From assembly GCA_023381515.1 (NCBI GenBank), contig JAMCQI010000061.1:73322-137321 (forward strand): 64,000 bases of DNA. The letters run 5' to 3'. This document shows, piece by piece, positions 55,368 through 63,009 of this stretch. Source of the DNA: Chloroflexota bacterium. Its GTDB lineage: Bacteria > Chloroflexota > Anaerolineae > UBA4142. A program made the position numbers and the translations under genes. A model generated the notes under the pieces. That model was not told the DNA's origin and ran no database searches. It saw only the letters and a list, made by a program, of their open reading frames with translations. The stretch's first letter is position 1; each line of letters opens with the position of its first letter.

Positions 55368-56330
55368 TTGGTTGGGAGGTGAAACGCGGAGCCGGAACAT
55401 GCTCGAGCGAGCAAGTGGACCGGGCGGCTGGTAGTCCACCTGGTTGATTGAAATCGCGGAGCACTCTGAAGAATCAGGAGAGCTTCCAAGAGCGCAGCCA
55501 CCTTTCGGGGGCCGTTCCCGCCAGCGTCCCGTCTCACCCGGGGTCGTGGGGTGTGGCTGGGCGCTTTTCTTTCGCGGCTTTCGCGCCCTTTCGCGGGTCT
55601 CGTGTTTCAAACGCTCTCGCCGTCGCGCCGTCGCCTCCCAAATCTTGGCGCCCACCGGATCAGCGGCATGGAAGGAACCCTCCCCGGTCTCCCCAGGATC
55701 GCGAGGCACGCGAGCAGCAGCGGGGTGCCCGCCGCGATCACGCGAGCGGCGACACCACGACGGCAGACTAATGCAGGCGCTACGACCGCCGCGGTGGGAA
55801 GGAAAACCGTTCCAGGGCTTGGCCCTCCGCGCCTTGAACAGTGACCCCGAAAGGTGCCGGGTCGAGTTCCCTCACGACGAGGAAGGCATCATTCTGGACG
55901 GGCGCATCCAGGGTGTCCCCTTCGCCCAGTTGGAGTTGAAGCGAGACTGCGCGGGGATCGAGGCGCCTGCCTACGATGAGCCACAGCCCCAGGAAATTAA
56001 AGGAACCGATATCCACTGAACCGGAAGGGGCTCTGGTTCCCTTGACTGTGATCGAGTTCTCCACACCCCAACCGGATGGCCTCCTGACAGAAGGCGACAC
56101 CAGTGCAGCGCATAGGTCTTGGGGGGGTGGTCAGCACCACCACCCAGCTTTGCCCGAGGCCTTTGAATTCACCGGCGACACCTATAGGACCGTGGAGGCG
56201 ATCAAGAGGTCCGCGACGCTTTTCCAATTCATTTACCGCTGTCTGGGTCCAGGTAATCACGCCGAGCGCTCCGCGCGACCGTACAAGCCCGCGTGCCGCC
56301 AGCAGGCGCCGCGTCACGAACAACCCGCTC
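55368..56330. repeat. duplicated segment, copy 2 (partner 45876-46960)
   Basis: Near-identical to copy 1 over most of its length, next to a promoter of the same family. It has lost about 175 bases including most of the small membrane gene. 55368-55779 shows no intact gene. Confidence 0.8.
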
Positions 56331-56545
56331 GTTCGCGCCCACAGAGTCTCAGTGCCGGCGGCAAAAGCCGAACTGGGTGCGCCAGTGCCCCATGCCCCTA
56401 GCAGAGCAGCGAAAGGTCCCTGATCTAACCACAAAGAACACAGATCGCAGATCCTCCGCAGAGTCCGCGGAGTCCCGCTAGGGATCGCGGGATTGGCGAT
56501 CTGCGGACCGCGATCCCCAGCGGGAGACCGCAAAGTTTTCTCCAT
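55780..56545 (-). pseudogene. uncharacterised beta-rich protein, frameshifted copy 2
   Basis: The upstream frame reads LFVTRRLLAARGLVRSRGAL...EFKGLGQSWVVVLTTPP and the downstream frame GWGVENSITVKGTRAPSG to FSFPPRRS. They are split at a run of seven G (56121-56127) where copy 1 has six. The first ~45 codons near 56545 look repeat-derived, so the true start is unclear. Confidence 0.6.
56481..56517. repeat. hairpin repeat with GCAGA-type units
   Basis: GGGATCGCGG pairs perfectly with CCGCGATCCC. Flanking CGCAGAGTCCGCGGAGTC resembles the repeat at the 3' end of the comQ-like gene (61150-61220). 56546-56834 shows no supported gene. Confidence 0.5.
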
Positions 56546-56834
56546 ATTTCGCTCTGCGCTCTTTCGAAAACACCGCGCACCCTAGCGGGGGGCGTCCTCA
56601 GCGGTGAGGAGGGGTTATTCACTGCTCTGCTAGGTGAGCTCGGCAACGCGCGGGGTGCAGTAGAAGCCCGCGGTGACCGGCTGTGGCTGGCCGAAAAGTC
56701 AATTGCATCGTATTAGCTGCGGTACCGGGATGCACCCGGCGCCGCGCACGGATTCCGAAATACCACAGTGAAGCCCAGACTGCTGACTGTGGAGTGTCCT
56801 ACGCGCCGCGCAATCACGTATCAGGCGGGCCGTC

Positions 56835-57017
56835 TCATTGATCGACCTTGTTCTTGTCACTTGGCCTGCGCTCGTTCTCTGCGCTTAGGCGCTCGGATAT
56901 CGAATGTACATCCCTGTAGAGCCTTCGCAGATAGCGAGCGACGGCCACGAGAGCATAAATCGGAAGAAACAGCGTGAGGGCGATGATTATGGCATTCAGC
57001 CAAAAATTCACGGGCAT
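56835..57017 (-). CDS. small membrane protein with coiled C-terminus
   Basis: 60 residues; AGGGG five bases before ATG 57017. One long helix NAIIIALTLFLPIYALVAVA, then charged RRLYRDVHSISERLSAENERR. Lies downstream of secreted gene E in the P6 unit. The 57018-57359 interval between them has open frames but none convincing. Confidence 0.6.
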   Translation of the reverse strand: MPVNFWLNAIIIALTLFLPIYALVAVARYLRRLYRDVHSISERLSAENERRPSDKNKVDQ

Positions 57018-57359
57018 CTGTCCCCTGCCTCCGGAGTGCTGCTGAGATGCGGCTCAGCGGACTTTCACAACCTGGGCGGGGTCGGCTCCCTGGGCTGCAA
57101 TTCTTCTGCATGCGGAGTTGGAATCGACCCCTACCGATGAATAACGTGGGCAAACGGTACTTGCATCGTACGTAGTCCTTCCATTCTCGCTGAGCCCGCC
57201 ACGCACTTCCCATGGCAATTGGGCGCGGGCCGCAGGATAGGAAGCAGGTGCGGGTCGTTGGACCCGCACCGTCACACCCCCAAGCCTGCGATCTTGCAAC
57301 TACAGGTTTGGACTGTGCTCCAGGCGCATCGAACGTGGAGTTGCGTGAACTGAAGGCTC

Positions 57360-58022
57360 CTATTGGCAATACCACCCGTTACTGTCAATGGTCATATTGA
57401 CAGAATACACTTGGAACCATCCAGGCGGCAAATACTGATTCAGTTGCCCAGAAGCTGTTGCGAATGCATTGTTAGTCCGGTCCCCCCACGCAGGATTGGG
57501 GTTGGGCCCGCTGAGGTTCGACCAGGAGTACCCAGCCATCGTGGCTACCGTCCCGTCCATGTTTCCCCAGTTCATCGTGACTGGTGCTCTGCCATCCACG
57601 TTCCAGAAGCTTACATTGACATTCTCTTGGAGAACACCGAGCTGCAGCCCCAACCAACTGTAGATGGTCTTGCCGCACGTCAGGTTCCGATCAAAGGACA
57701 AAGCACCCAGGGACCCGGAGGCCCCGGCAGCTCCCGAATCGGTACGGCCAGAAACGACGAAGTAACAAGGAGCGTTATTGCTAGCTGTTTCCGGATCGCA
57801 CGCTGGAAGGCGGTAGACCCTCTTGGGCGAGTTGCCTCCCGCACCCTCAGCCCCAGGAACAGGCACCGGGGCTAGGCCAGCGGGGTCCGACACCGGAAGG
57901 GCGTTGGCCATTTCTGCCTTGGTCAGTTGGTCGACGGGCTTCTCGGCCCTAACCGAACTCTGTCCAACGCTAAACAGCACTGCCATCGCGCCGAGCACCA
58001 ACAGAAACCTGATCCATCGCAT
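57360..58022 (-). CDS. secreted protein of the regulon (E)
   Basis: 220 residues; GGGAGG five bases before ATG 58022. Signal peptide MRWIRFLLVLGAMAVLFSVG, cleaved probably after VRA. Mature part has a Pro/Ala-rich region, RLPACDPETASNNAPCYFV, LTCGKTIYSWLGLQLG, Asn/Trp-rich stretch NVSFWNVDGRAPVTMNWGN and terminal NGWYCQ. First gene behind P6, directly downstream of the comA-like gene. Similar in style to D. Not recognised. Confidence 0.75.
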   Translation of the reverse strand: MRWIRFLLVLGAMAVLFSVGQSSVRAEKPVDQLTKAEMANALPVSDPAGLAPVPVPGAEGAGGNSPKRVYRLPACDPETASNNAPCYFVVSGRTDSGAAGASGSLGALSFDRNLTCGKTIYSWLGLQLGVLQENVNVSFWNVDGRAPVTMNWGNMDGTVATMAGYSWSNLSGPNPNPAWGDRTNNAFATASGQLNQYLPPGWFQVYSVNMTIDSNGWYCQ

Positions 58023-58047
58023 TCGAACCTCCCACGACTCAGATACT

Positions 58048-58161
58048 CACCAGGGCCCTTGGTGGCATCCTCAGCATACGACGGCTCTCGTCGTTTGCAT
58101 AGGCACGCGCGTACTCTTTTTGTACTCTCTTTTTGTACCGGCACTCTGAGTACGCGCGTAC
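58048..58161 (-). promoter_or_regulatory. regulon promoter P6
   Basis: Distal GTACGCGCGTAC (58161-58150), proximal GTACGCGCGTGC (58114-58103), 24-base spacer with CGAC-N7-GTCG, -10 TATGCT (58078-58073), 5'-end hairpin with a changed but still paired stem CACCA/TGGTG (58064-58048). Confidence 0.85.
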
Positions 58162-58221
58162 TTGGTTGGAAGGACGAGGCCCGCGACACCCGCGCGATGG
58201 CCCCGTTATGGAATCATGCTG

Positions 58222-58854
58222 CTACTCTAGGTCGCGCTCGCGCGCCCAGACGATGGCCTCCGCGCGCGAGGTCACGCCGATCTTCCCGTAGAGTCGGCTT
58301 ACGTGGTTGCGCACTGTCTGTTCCGCCACGCGCAGTTCTTTCGCGATCCGCGCATTGTCGTACCCCCGTGCAATGTGCTTCAACACCTCAAGGTCATATG
58401 GGCTCAGTCGCGCCTCTTTCCTAGCCCCAGCCTCTGCCCCCTGCCACTGCGCCAGCTTCTTCACAATTGATTGGCTGTACCAAGTGTCCCCGCTTGTCAC
58501 CGCCCGGATCGCGCGCACCAGAGTCTCTGGTGCTTCGTCCTTCAGCGCATAGCCCGCTGCTCCGGCGCTGACCACACCGCGCACATAGTAATCGTGATCA
58601 TAGGCCGTCAGCACGAGGATCTTGATGCTCGGGCAGCGCTCACGCAGGTAACCGACTGTCTCTGCCGCCGACGGCCCGGGCATATTCATATCGAGCAAAA
58701 GCACATCCGGCTGCAAGCGGACACAAGCCTCGCGGGCCTCCTCTCCGTTCGTCGCTTCGCCGACCACTTGCATGTCGCTCGCCGCAGCCACAATGGACTT
58801 GATGCCGGTGCGCACCACCGGGTGGTCATCCGCCAACAGCACTCGAATGCCCAT
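58222..58854 (-). CDS. NarL/LuxR-family response regulator (ComA-like)
   Basis: 210 residues. Receiver domain is complete: acidic pair in LLADDHPVVRTG, phospho-acceptor Asp in DVLLLDMNMPG, Thr in VLTAY and Lys in ALKDEA. C-terminal LuxR helix-turn-helix: LSPYDLEVLKHIARGYDNARIAKELRVAEQTVRNHVSRLYGKIG. ATG at 58854 has AAAGGG seven bases upstream; an ATG at 58860 is also in frame. It overlaps the kinase gene by 29 bases. Likely the factor that binds the GTACGCGCGTAC sites (inference from co-location and autoregulated promoter). Confidence 0.93.
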   Translation of the reverse strand: MGIRVLLADDHPVVRTGIKSIVAAASDMQVVGEATNGEEAREACVRLQPDVLLLDMNMPGPSAAETVGYLRERCPSIKILVLTAYDHDYYVRGVVSAGAAGYALKDEAPETLVRAIRAVTSGDTWYSQSIVKKLAQWQGAEAGARKEARLSPYDLEVLKHIARGYDNARIAKELRVAEQTVRNHVSRLYGKIGVTSRAEAIVWARERDLE

Positions 58855-61090
58855 GGCCATTCCCTTTCTCGCATGAATTCAATGGAATCAGGACGCGTAT
58901 TTCTGTACCCTTCCCGGGCTCGGAGTGGATCTTCAAAGTACCGCCTGCCCAGGCGGCCTGCTCCGCCATGCCGACCACTCCATAGTGACCGTCATTCGCC
59001 AGCTCGCTGAAGTGGGCCGGCACTTGAAAGCCTACCCCATCGTCCTCCACGACCAGTTCGGCTTGATGCTCACGGACATGCAGCCACAACTCGATCGACT
59101 TGGCCCCAGCATGCCTCACGGAATTCCGCAGCGCTTCCTGAGCGGTGCGAAAGAGGCAGATGGCCGCAGGGGAAGGGATGCGCGCGGCATCTCCGCTCAG
59201 CCGGAGCCGAATTTCCGGAGTGCCGGCCCCGCCTTCCTGCTCGAGGTGGTCCACATAGCTCCCGATGGCCTCGGTGAGCCCCATTTCTTCCAGCCCGGCA
59301 GGCCGCATTTCTCCGACCAGGGCGCGCAACTGCCTCACCACCGCGAGCACCCCGGAGCGGATTCCCTCGAGCGCTTCCCTATGCTCTTCCAGATCCAGTC
59401 GCCCGTCTCCGTTGCCCAGCGCCCTCTTCTCCGAGGCCAGCTGAAAGGTGAGACCGAGCAGACTCTGCAGCGCCTCGTCGTGCAGTTCGCGCGCAAGCCT
59501 TCGCTGCTCGCGCTCGCGCGCCGTCAGCAGTTGCCGGTGAGCTTGGCTCAACTGCTCTCGCCCCGCCTGCACCTCTTCCATCAAATTCAGGTTGTGGACA
59601 GCAATGGCGGCTTGGTGAGCGACTGTCGCCAGGATGCGCTCATCCTCACTTGCGAAATACTCGCCATCCTTCTTTTGCCCGACGAGCAGGATTCCGTGCA
59701 GAACGCCGCCCGATACCAGCGGCAGCCAATATGCCCAGCCGGCTTGTGCAACCAATCTCGCCTCCTCGGCCGAGAGGTCAAGGCCCTTCACGCGCTTGCT
59801 CAGCTCTTCACGCCGCATGGGCCCATTCGACGCAGCGAGTAAATCCGCGAGCGCGCCGTCCGTTGGCACGACAGATGGCGCGCCATCCTCCGGCGCCCGA
59901 TCGTGCAAAGGGCTCAAGTCGAGGTCATTATCGGCATTTCTCAGGTAAAGCCCGCAGCGGGAAACGCGGAGCGCGGCAGGAAGGTCCTCCAACAGTAGGC
60001 GGCGCAACGTCTCGCGGTCGAGCGTAATCGCGAGGGATTCGGCGAGCTGACCAATCAGCGAGGTGTACGTGATCTCATTGCCATACAAAACCCACGCTAA
60101 CAGTTTTTCGAGACCGCGCTTTAACGGGCTAAAGAGGAGGAGGAGCGCCACGCTCAGAGCCGCGCTGATGCTCGGCCAATGCACCGCCGAGGAGACGACG
60201 AAGCGATTCACCAGCGCGACGACGGTTACGAACGCGGTCAGAAACAATATCGTCAGCAGGTAGTACACCGCCGCTCGGCTGAAGACTACGTCGGACTTGG
60301 CCAGCCTGTGACGAAAGATCGAGTAAAGGTAGCTGATCGGACTGAGGAGCAGCCAGGGAAACGTTAGCTCGAAAGGGACATGGTCAGGGGCCCCGAACGT
60401 ATCCGGTATCAGCGAGAGGACCACAAATGGAGCAAAGCCAAAGAGCGTGCCAAAGACAAAGATTCGGATTCGCCGTCGGACGCTCGGTGAAGGCCCCCGC
60501 CGGTATTCCTGAAAGAGAAGGAGCCATCCGAGCGCTAGAGACCCTGCCAGACCAAGACGGATCCCGGTGCGCAGAGGGGGGAACCAGGCTGTCTCGGCTA
60601 GTGGAGCCGCCGTCCAAAACAGGAGAGGCAGCGAGGCCAGGACCGCGCATACGCACAGGATAGCCAGTGCCGCCCTGCCGACGCGGCGCGCCGGTCGGTC
60701 CAGAAGCGAATGGTGAAATTGAAACGTGATCGGCGCGAGCCAGGCGAGGAGGAGGTAAAACCAGCGCGTCGGCTGATCGGCGCTACGCGCGATTTCCGTC
60801 CATATTCCGGCGGCCACCGCGCCGGAGGTGAGAAGGAAAAAGACCGCGCCCCAACCCGCCTGTCCCAACAGCCAGGCAGCCAATCCGGCCGCCGCAAAAC
60901 CGAGCGCCACGAGCAGCGGGCTGGCATTCTCGAAGAAGGAAGGACAGGGCGATCCGCTCACGCGGCAGGACTGCATCTCAATGGCGAACCCGGTCCAGAG
61001 GATCGAGACGAGCGCGAGCGCGGCAGAGAGAGCGACGACCACATGCCACCGCTCGCCCGTCCCTATCCATTCTCTGACCCGCTGTCGCAT
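58826..61090 (-). CDS. multi-spanning sensor histidine kinase (ComP-like)
   Basis: 754 residues, close to Bacillus ComP (about 770). About ten hydrophobic segments occupy residues 15-330 (HVVVALSAALALVSILW, PLLVALGFAAAGLAAWLL, WFYLLLAWLAPITF and others), followed by a GAF-like domain (~350-500), a HisKA_3 dimerisation helix with phospho-acceptor His in RRLARELHDEALQSLLG, and a HATPase domain (AQEALRNSVRHAGA N box, VEDDGVGF G box). Only short external loops are seen. GTG 61093 and ATG 61090 are both possible starts. Expected to sense the modified peptide (inference). Confidence 0.9.
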   Translation of the reverse strand: MRQRVREWIGTGERWHVVVALSAALALVSILWTGFAIEMQSCRVSGSPCPSFFENASPLLVALGFAAAGLAAWLLGQAGWGAVFFLLTSGAVAAGIWTEIARSADQPTRWFYLLLAWLAPITFQFHHSLLDRPARRVGRAALAILCVCAVLASLPLLFWTAAPLAETAWFPPLRTGIRLGLAGSLALGWLLLFQEYRRGPSPSVRRRIRIFVFGTLFGFAPFVVLSLIPDTFGAPDHVPFELTFPWLLLSPISYLYSIFRHRLAKSDVVFSRAAVYYLLTILFLTAFVTVVALVNRFVVSSAVHWPSISAALSVALLLLFSPLKRGLEKLLAWVLYGNEITYTSLIGQLAESLAITLDRETLRRLLLEDLPAALRVSRCGLYLRNADNDLDLSPLHDRAPEDGAPSVVPTDGALADLLAASNGPMRREELSKRVKGLDLSAEEARLVAQAGWAYWLPLVSGGVLHGILLVGQKKDGEYFASEDERILATVAHQAAIAVHNLNLMEEVQAGREQLSQAHRQLLTAREREQRRLARELHDEALQSLLGLTFQLASEKRALGNGDGRLDLEEHREALEGIRSGVLAVVRQLRALVGEMRPAGLEEMGLTEAIGSYVDHLEQEGGAGTPEIRLRLSGDAARIPSPAAICLFRTAQEALRNSVRHAGAKSIELWLHVREHQAELVVEDDGVGFQVPAHFSELANDGHYGVVGMAEQAAWAGGTLKIHSEPGKGTEIRVLIPLNSCEKGNGHGHSSAVGG

Positions 61091-61182
61091 CACTTACCTA
61101 CCTGTCCTTTCCGCCAAATGTTAACCATGTAGCCCGGCAGACTGCTGAAAACCACATCTAACCGCAGAGACCGCAGAGTCTT

Positions 61183-62262
61183 CTACATATCCTTCCTTTG
61201 CGCTCTTTCCGCCCTCTGCGGTGGTGCTTCTTCACTCGCCGCATCAGAAGCCAACACCTCGTCCAGCAGCCCGAGGAGCCGATCCCTTGCCGGTGGCCGG
61301 CATCCCGCGCGTGCCAACGCCTCGCGCGCCTCTCGCCGCTGGGCCTCGGCCACGACCACCATGAAACCCTGCGCTCCCAGCTCGGTGAGCAACTCCAGAC
61401 CCTCGCGCTCCGCGTCCGTATCTCCTTCAGAGGCTGCTTGTAGCACTCTCTCCAGATCCCCGCCTACCCGGCCGCGCGCCACCAGGCGCGCATAGCACAC
61501 CGGCAGCGACGTGACTCCAGCCGCGAGGTCGGCAGGCCTCGCGCCGTCTCCGAGGTCGGCGGACCTCGCGTCCTCTGCGAGGTCGCTCTTGCCGTCCGAC
61601 CGCCAGATCCCGTTGAAATCGTCCACGACCTGGAGCAAAACTCCGAGGCAGATCCCGTACTCGCGATATGCCTCGAGCGCGGGCGGCGGGACAGCCGCGG
61701 CATACGCACCGGCCCACGCGGCCCACCCGACGAGTTCGCCTGACTTGGCACGCGCGATCGCGAACCAACCATCCGGGTCGAGCGCTGTCGCGTCGGCGGT
61801 CTGCGCCAACAAATCGGCGTGCTGGCCGGACGCAGCGTGCAGCATCGCGAGCTGCAGCTCGTCGCGCACCGATTGGGAGCGGTCAGTAGGAACGCCAAGC
61901 CGCTTAAGGATCAAAGACGCGCCGAACAATAGCCCCGTCGCAACGTTGACCATCGCACCGCACCCTGTAGCGACGTCGCCATCTTCGACATCGTCCAGGA
62001 GCTTGGCCGCGAGGCGCACAAGCTGCCAGGCCGCGGTGGCAGGTGCGGCTTGCCGCGCATCACCGCCCGCTGCCTCGCACACAAGGGACGGAAGCCGAGC
62101 CAGACACGACGCCTGAGCTTCCCGCTCCAGCCATGGCCAGAGCATCCGCTCCACATCGGCCCGGAAAGCACCCGCAGGCACGCTCTCATCCAAGATTGCT
62201 CGGATCAGCGAACTAGCGCTCTCCAACGGCGCTCTTGTCACTTGCCACGTGTCACTTGTCAC
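61183..62262 (-). CDS. polyprenyl-synthase-family isoprenyl transferase (ComQ-like)
   Basis: 359 residues of the trans-isoprenyl diphosphate synthase fold. First Asp-rich motif in AKLLDDVEDGD (residues ~86-96), second in LQVVDDFNGIW (~212-222), both Mg-diphosphate binding. GELVGWAAWAGAY lies between. In Bacillus, ComQ prenylates a Trp of ComX. The first codons (GTG start) lie in an AAGTGACA repeat and the last ones in a GCAGAG repeat, so both ends may have been altered and the start is uncertain. Placement between a ComX-like and a ComP-like gene argues for ComQ function over general isoprenoid synthesis. Confidence 0.85.
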   Translation of the reverse strand: MTSDTWQVTRAPLESASSLIRAILDESVPAGAFRADVERMLWPWLEREAQASCLARLPSLVCEAAGGDARQAAPATAAWQLVRLAAKLLDDVEDGDVATGCGAMVNVATGLLFGASLILKRLGVPTDRSQSVRDELQLAMLHAASGQHADLLAQTADATALDPDGWFAIARAKSGELVGWAAWAGAYAAAVPPPALEAYREYGICLGVLLQVVDDFNGIWRSDGKSDLAEDARSADLGDGARPADLAAGVTSLPVCYARLVARGRVGGDLERVLQAASEGDTDAEREGLELLTELGAQGFMVVVAEAQRREAREALARAGCRPPARDRLLGLLDEVLASDAASEEAPPQRAERAQRKDM

Positions 62263-62384
62263 CTGTCACTTGCCGCGTTCAAGGGAGATGTCCATGCGCC
62301 TCAGAGCACGCCGACAGTAGAATGAAAATGCACGAATCGTTTTTCCTTGGCTCATTGGCAAATTGGCTCATTGGCTCATTTTCA
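62234..62384. repeat. short tandem repeats around the comX/comQ junction
   Basis: AAGTGACA-type units (minus strand) at 62234-62280 cover the comQ-like start, and CAATGAGCCAAT-type units at 62348-62384 cover the comX-like stop codon. Between them no gene is seen. Confidence 0.65.
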
Positions 62385-62574
62385 TAGGAGGGCCTGCCCA
62401 ATCATAGGCGACCAGCCGGTCGAAAAGGCTGTTAGTCGAAGGAGCAGGGGCACGCACGAGGGGAGTCAGATCCTCCAGAGCTGCGCGCTCTTGAGGGGAG
62501 AGGCCGGCCAGGCATTCCGCGCGAGGCGCTTGGCCGGTGACGAGATCGTGCACGATGCGGGCGAGCTCATTCAT
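62368..62574 (-). CDS. ComX-like pre-pheromone peptide
   Basis: 68 residues, GAGGAGG six bases before ATG 62574. The middle ECLAGLSPQERAAL lines up with Bacillus subtilis ComX EACLIGFDVQETETI (shared Cys-Leu-x-Gly, then Gln-Glu). The C-terminal part FDRLVAYDWAGPP holds one Trp at residue 59, the kind of residue prenylated by ComQ. No signal peptide, as in ComX. The last codons (KMSQ) and the stop lie in a repeat, so the C terminus may have been extended. It is followed by comQ-, comP- and comA-like genes in the same orientation. An exact mature peptide cannot be given from sequence. Confidence 0.78.
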   Translation of the reverse strand: MNELARIVHDLVTGQAPRAECLAGLSPQERAALEDLTPLVRAPAPSTNSLFDRLVAYDWAGPPMKMSQ

Positions 62575-62607
62575 CGAGGGCCTCCTCTGGTATCGATCTC
62601 TGCATTC

Positions 62608-62673
62608 ATTGTATCACAGATTTTCGGGAAGAGGAGAGTACGCGCGTACTCAATTTGATGGGTACGCGCGTAC
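62608..62673 (-). promoter_or_regulatory. promoter P7 of the comX-like operon
   Basis: Two perfect GTACGCGCGTAC palindromes (distal 62673-62662, proximal 62649-62638, centre spacing 24), a 24-base spacer identical in length to P1-P6, and -10 TACAAT (62613-62608). It lacks the CGAC-N7-GTCG dyad and the 5'-end hairpin seen at P1-P6. This suggests positive autoregulation by the ComA-like protein. Confidence 0.85.
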
Positions 62674-62802
62674 TTGCATTCTAGAGCAGATCATGCTCGC
62701 ACATGGCGGAAATCCGTGATCTCGAGATGGCGGATTCCTGCGATGACAACGCGAACGCCCCATCGTAGAATGAGGCCAAGATCTGCCACAAGGAGGGGAG
62801 CA

Positions 62803-62972
62803 ATGGAGCGCTGCTTGCTGTTCGACGGTGAGCATCCCGCGTCTACAACGACGGTCCCGCACTCACGCGCGGCACCGTCTACGCGCTGCGGGTCCGAGCA
62901 GAGAGGATAGTCTTCGCAGCGCGGGCGGGCTCGCCAACAACTGAAGCTCAACCGCTACAGACAACATGGTAA
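62803..62972 (+). pseudogene. possible frameshifted small gene
   Basis: AGGAGGGG precedes ATG 62803 (MERCLLFDGEHP). After a +1 shift near 62838 the frame reads VYNDGPALTRGTVYALRV...ERIVFAARAG and stops at 62972. Both halves look protein-like, but the unshifted frame stops at 62910. Not recognised. Confidence 0.3.
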
Positions 62973-63009
62973 CGCACGCCTTCCACGCCTCAGCGAAAGC
63001 ACTCAGTAT

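Noticed and set aside
56300..56545. CRISPR-like array from repeated GCAGA/GCGGAG units
   Set aside because: Units are short, irregular and degenerate, with no constant spacer length and no cas genes.
61183..62262. The isoprenyl transferase as a general geranylgeranyl diphosphate synthase
   Set aside because: Sequence alone allows it, but its place between a ComX-like peptide and a ComP-like kinase behind an autoregulated promoter makes peptide prenylation the better reading.
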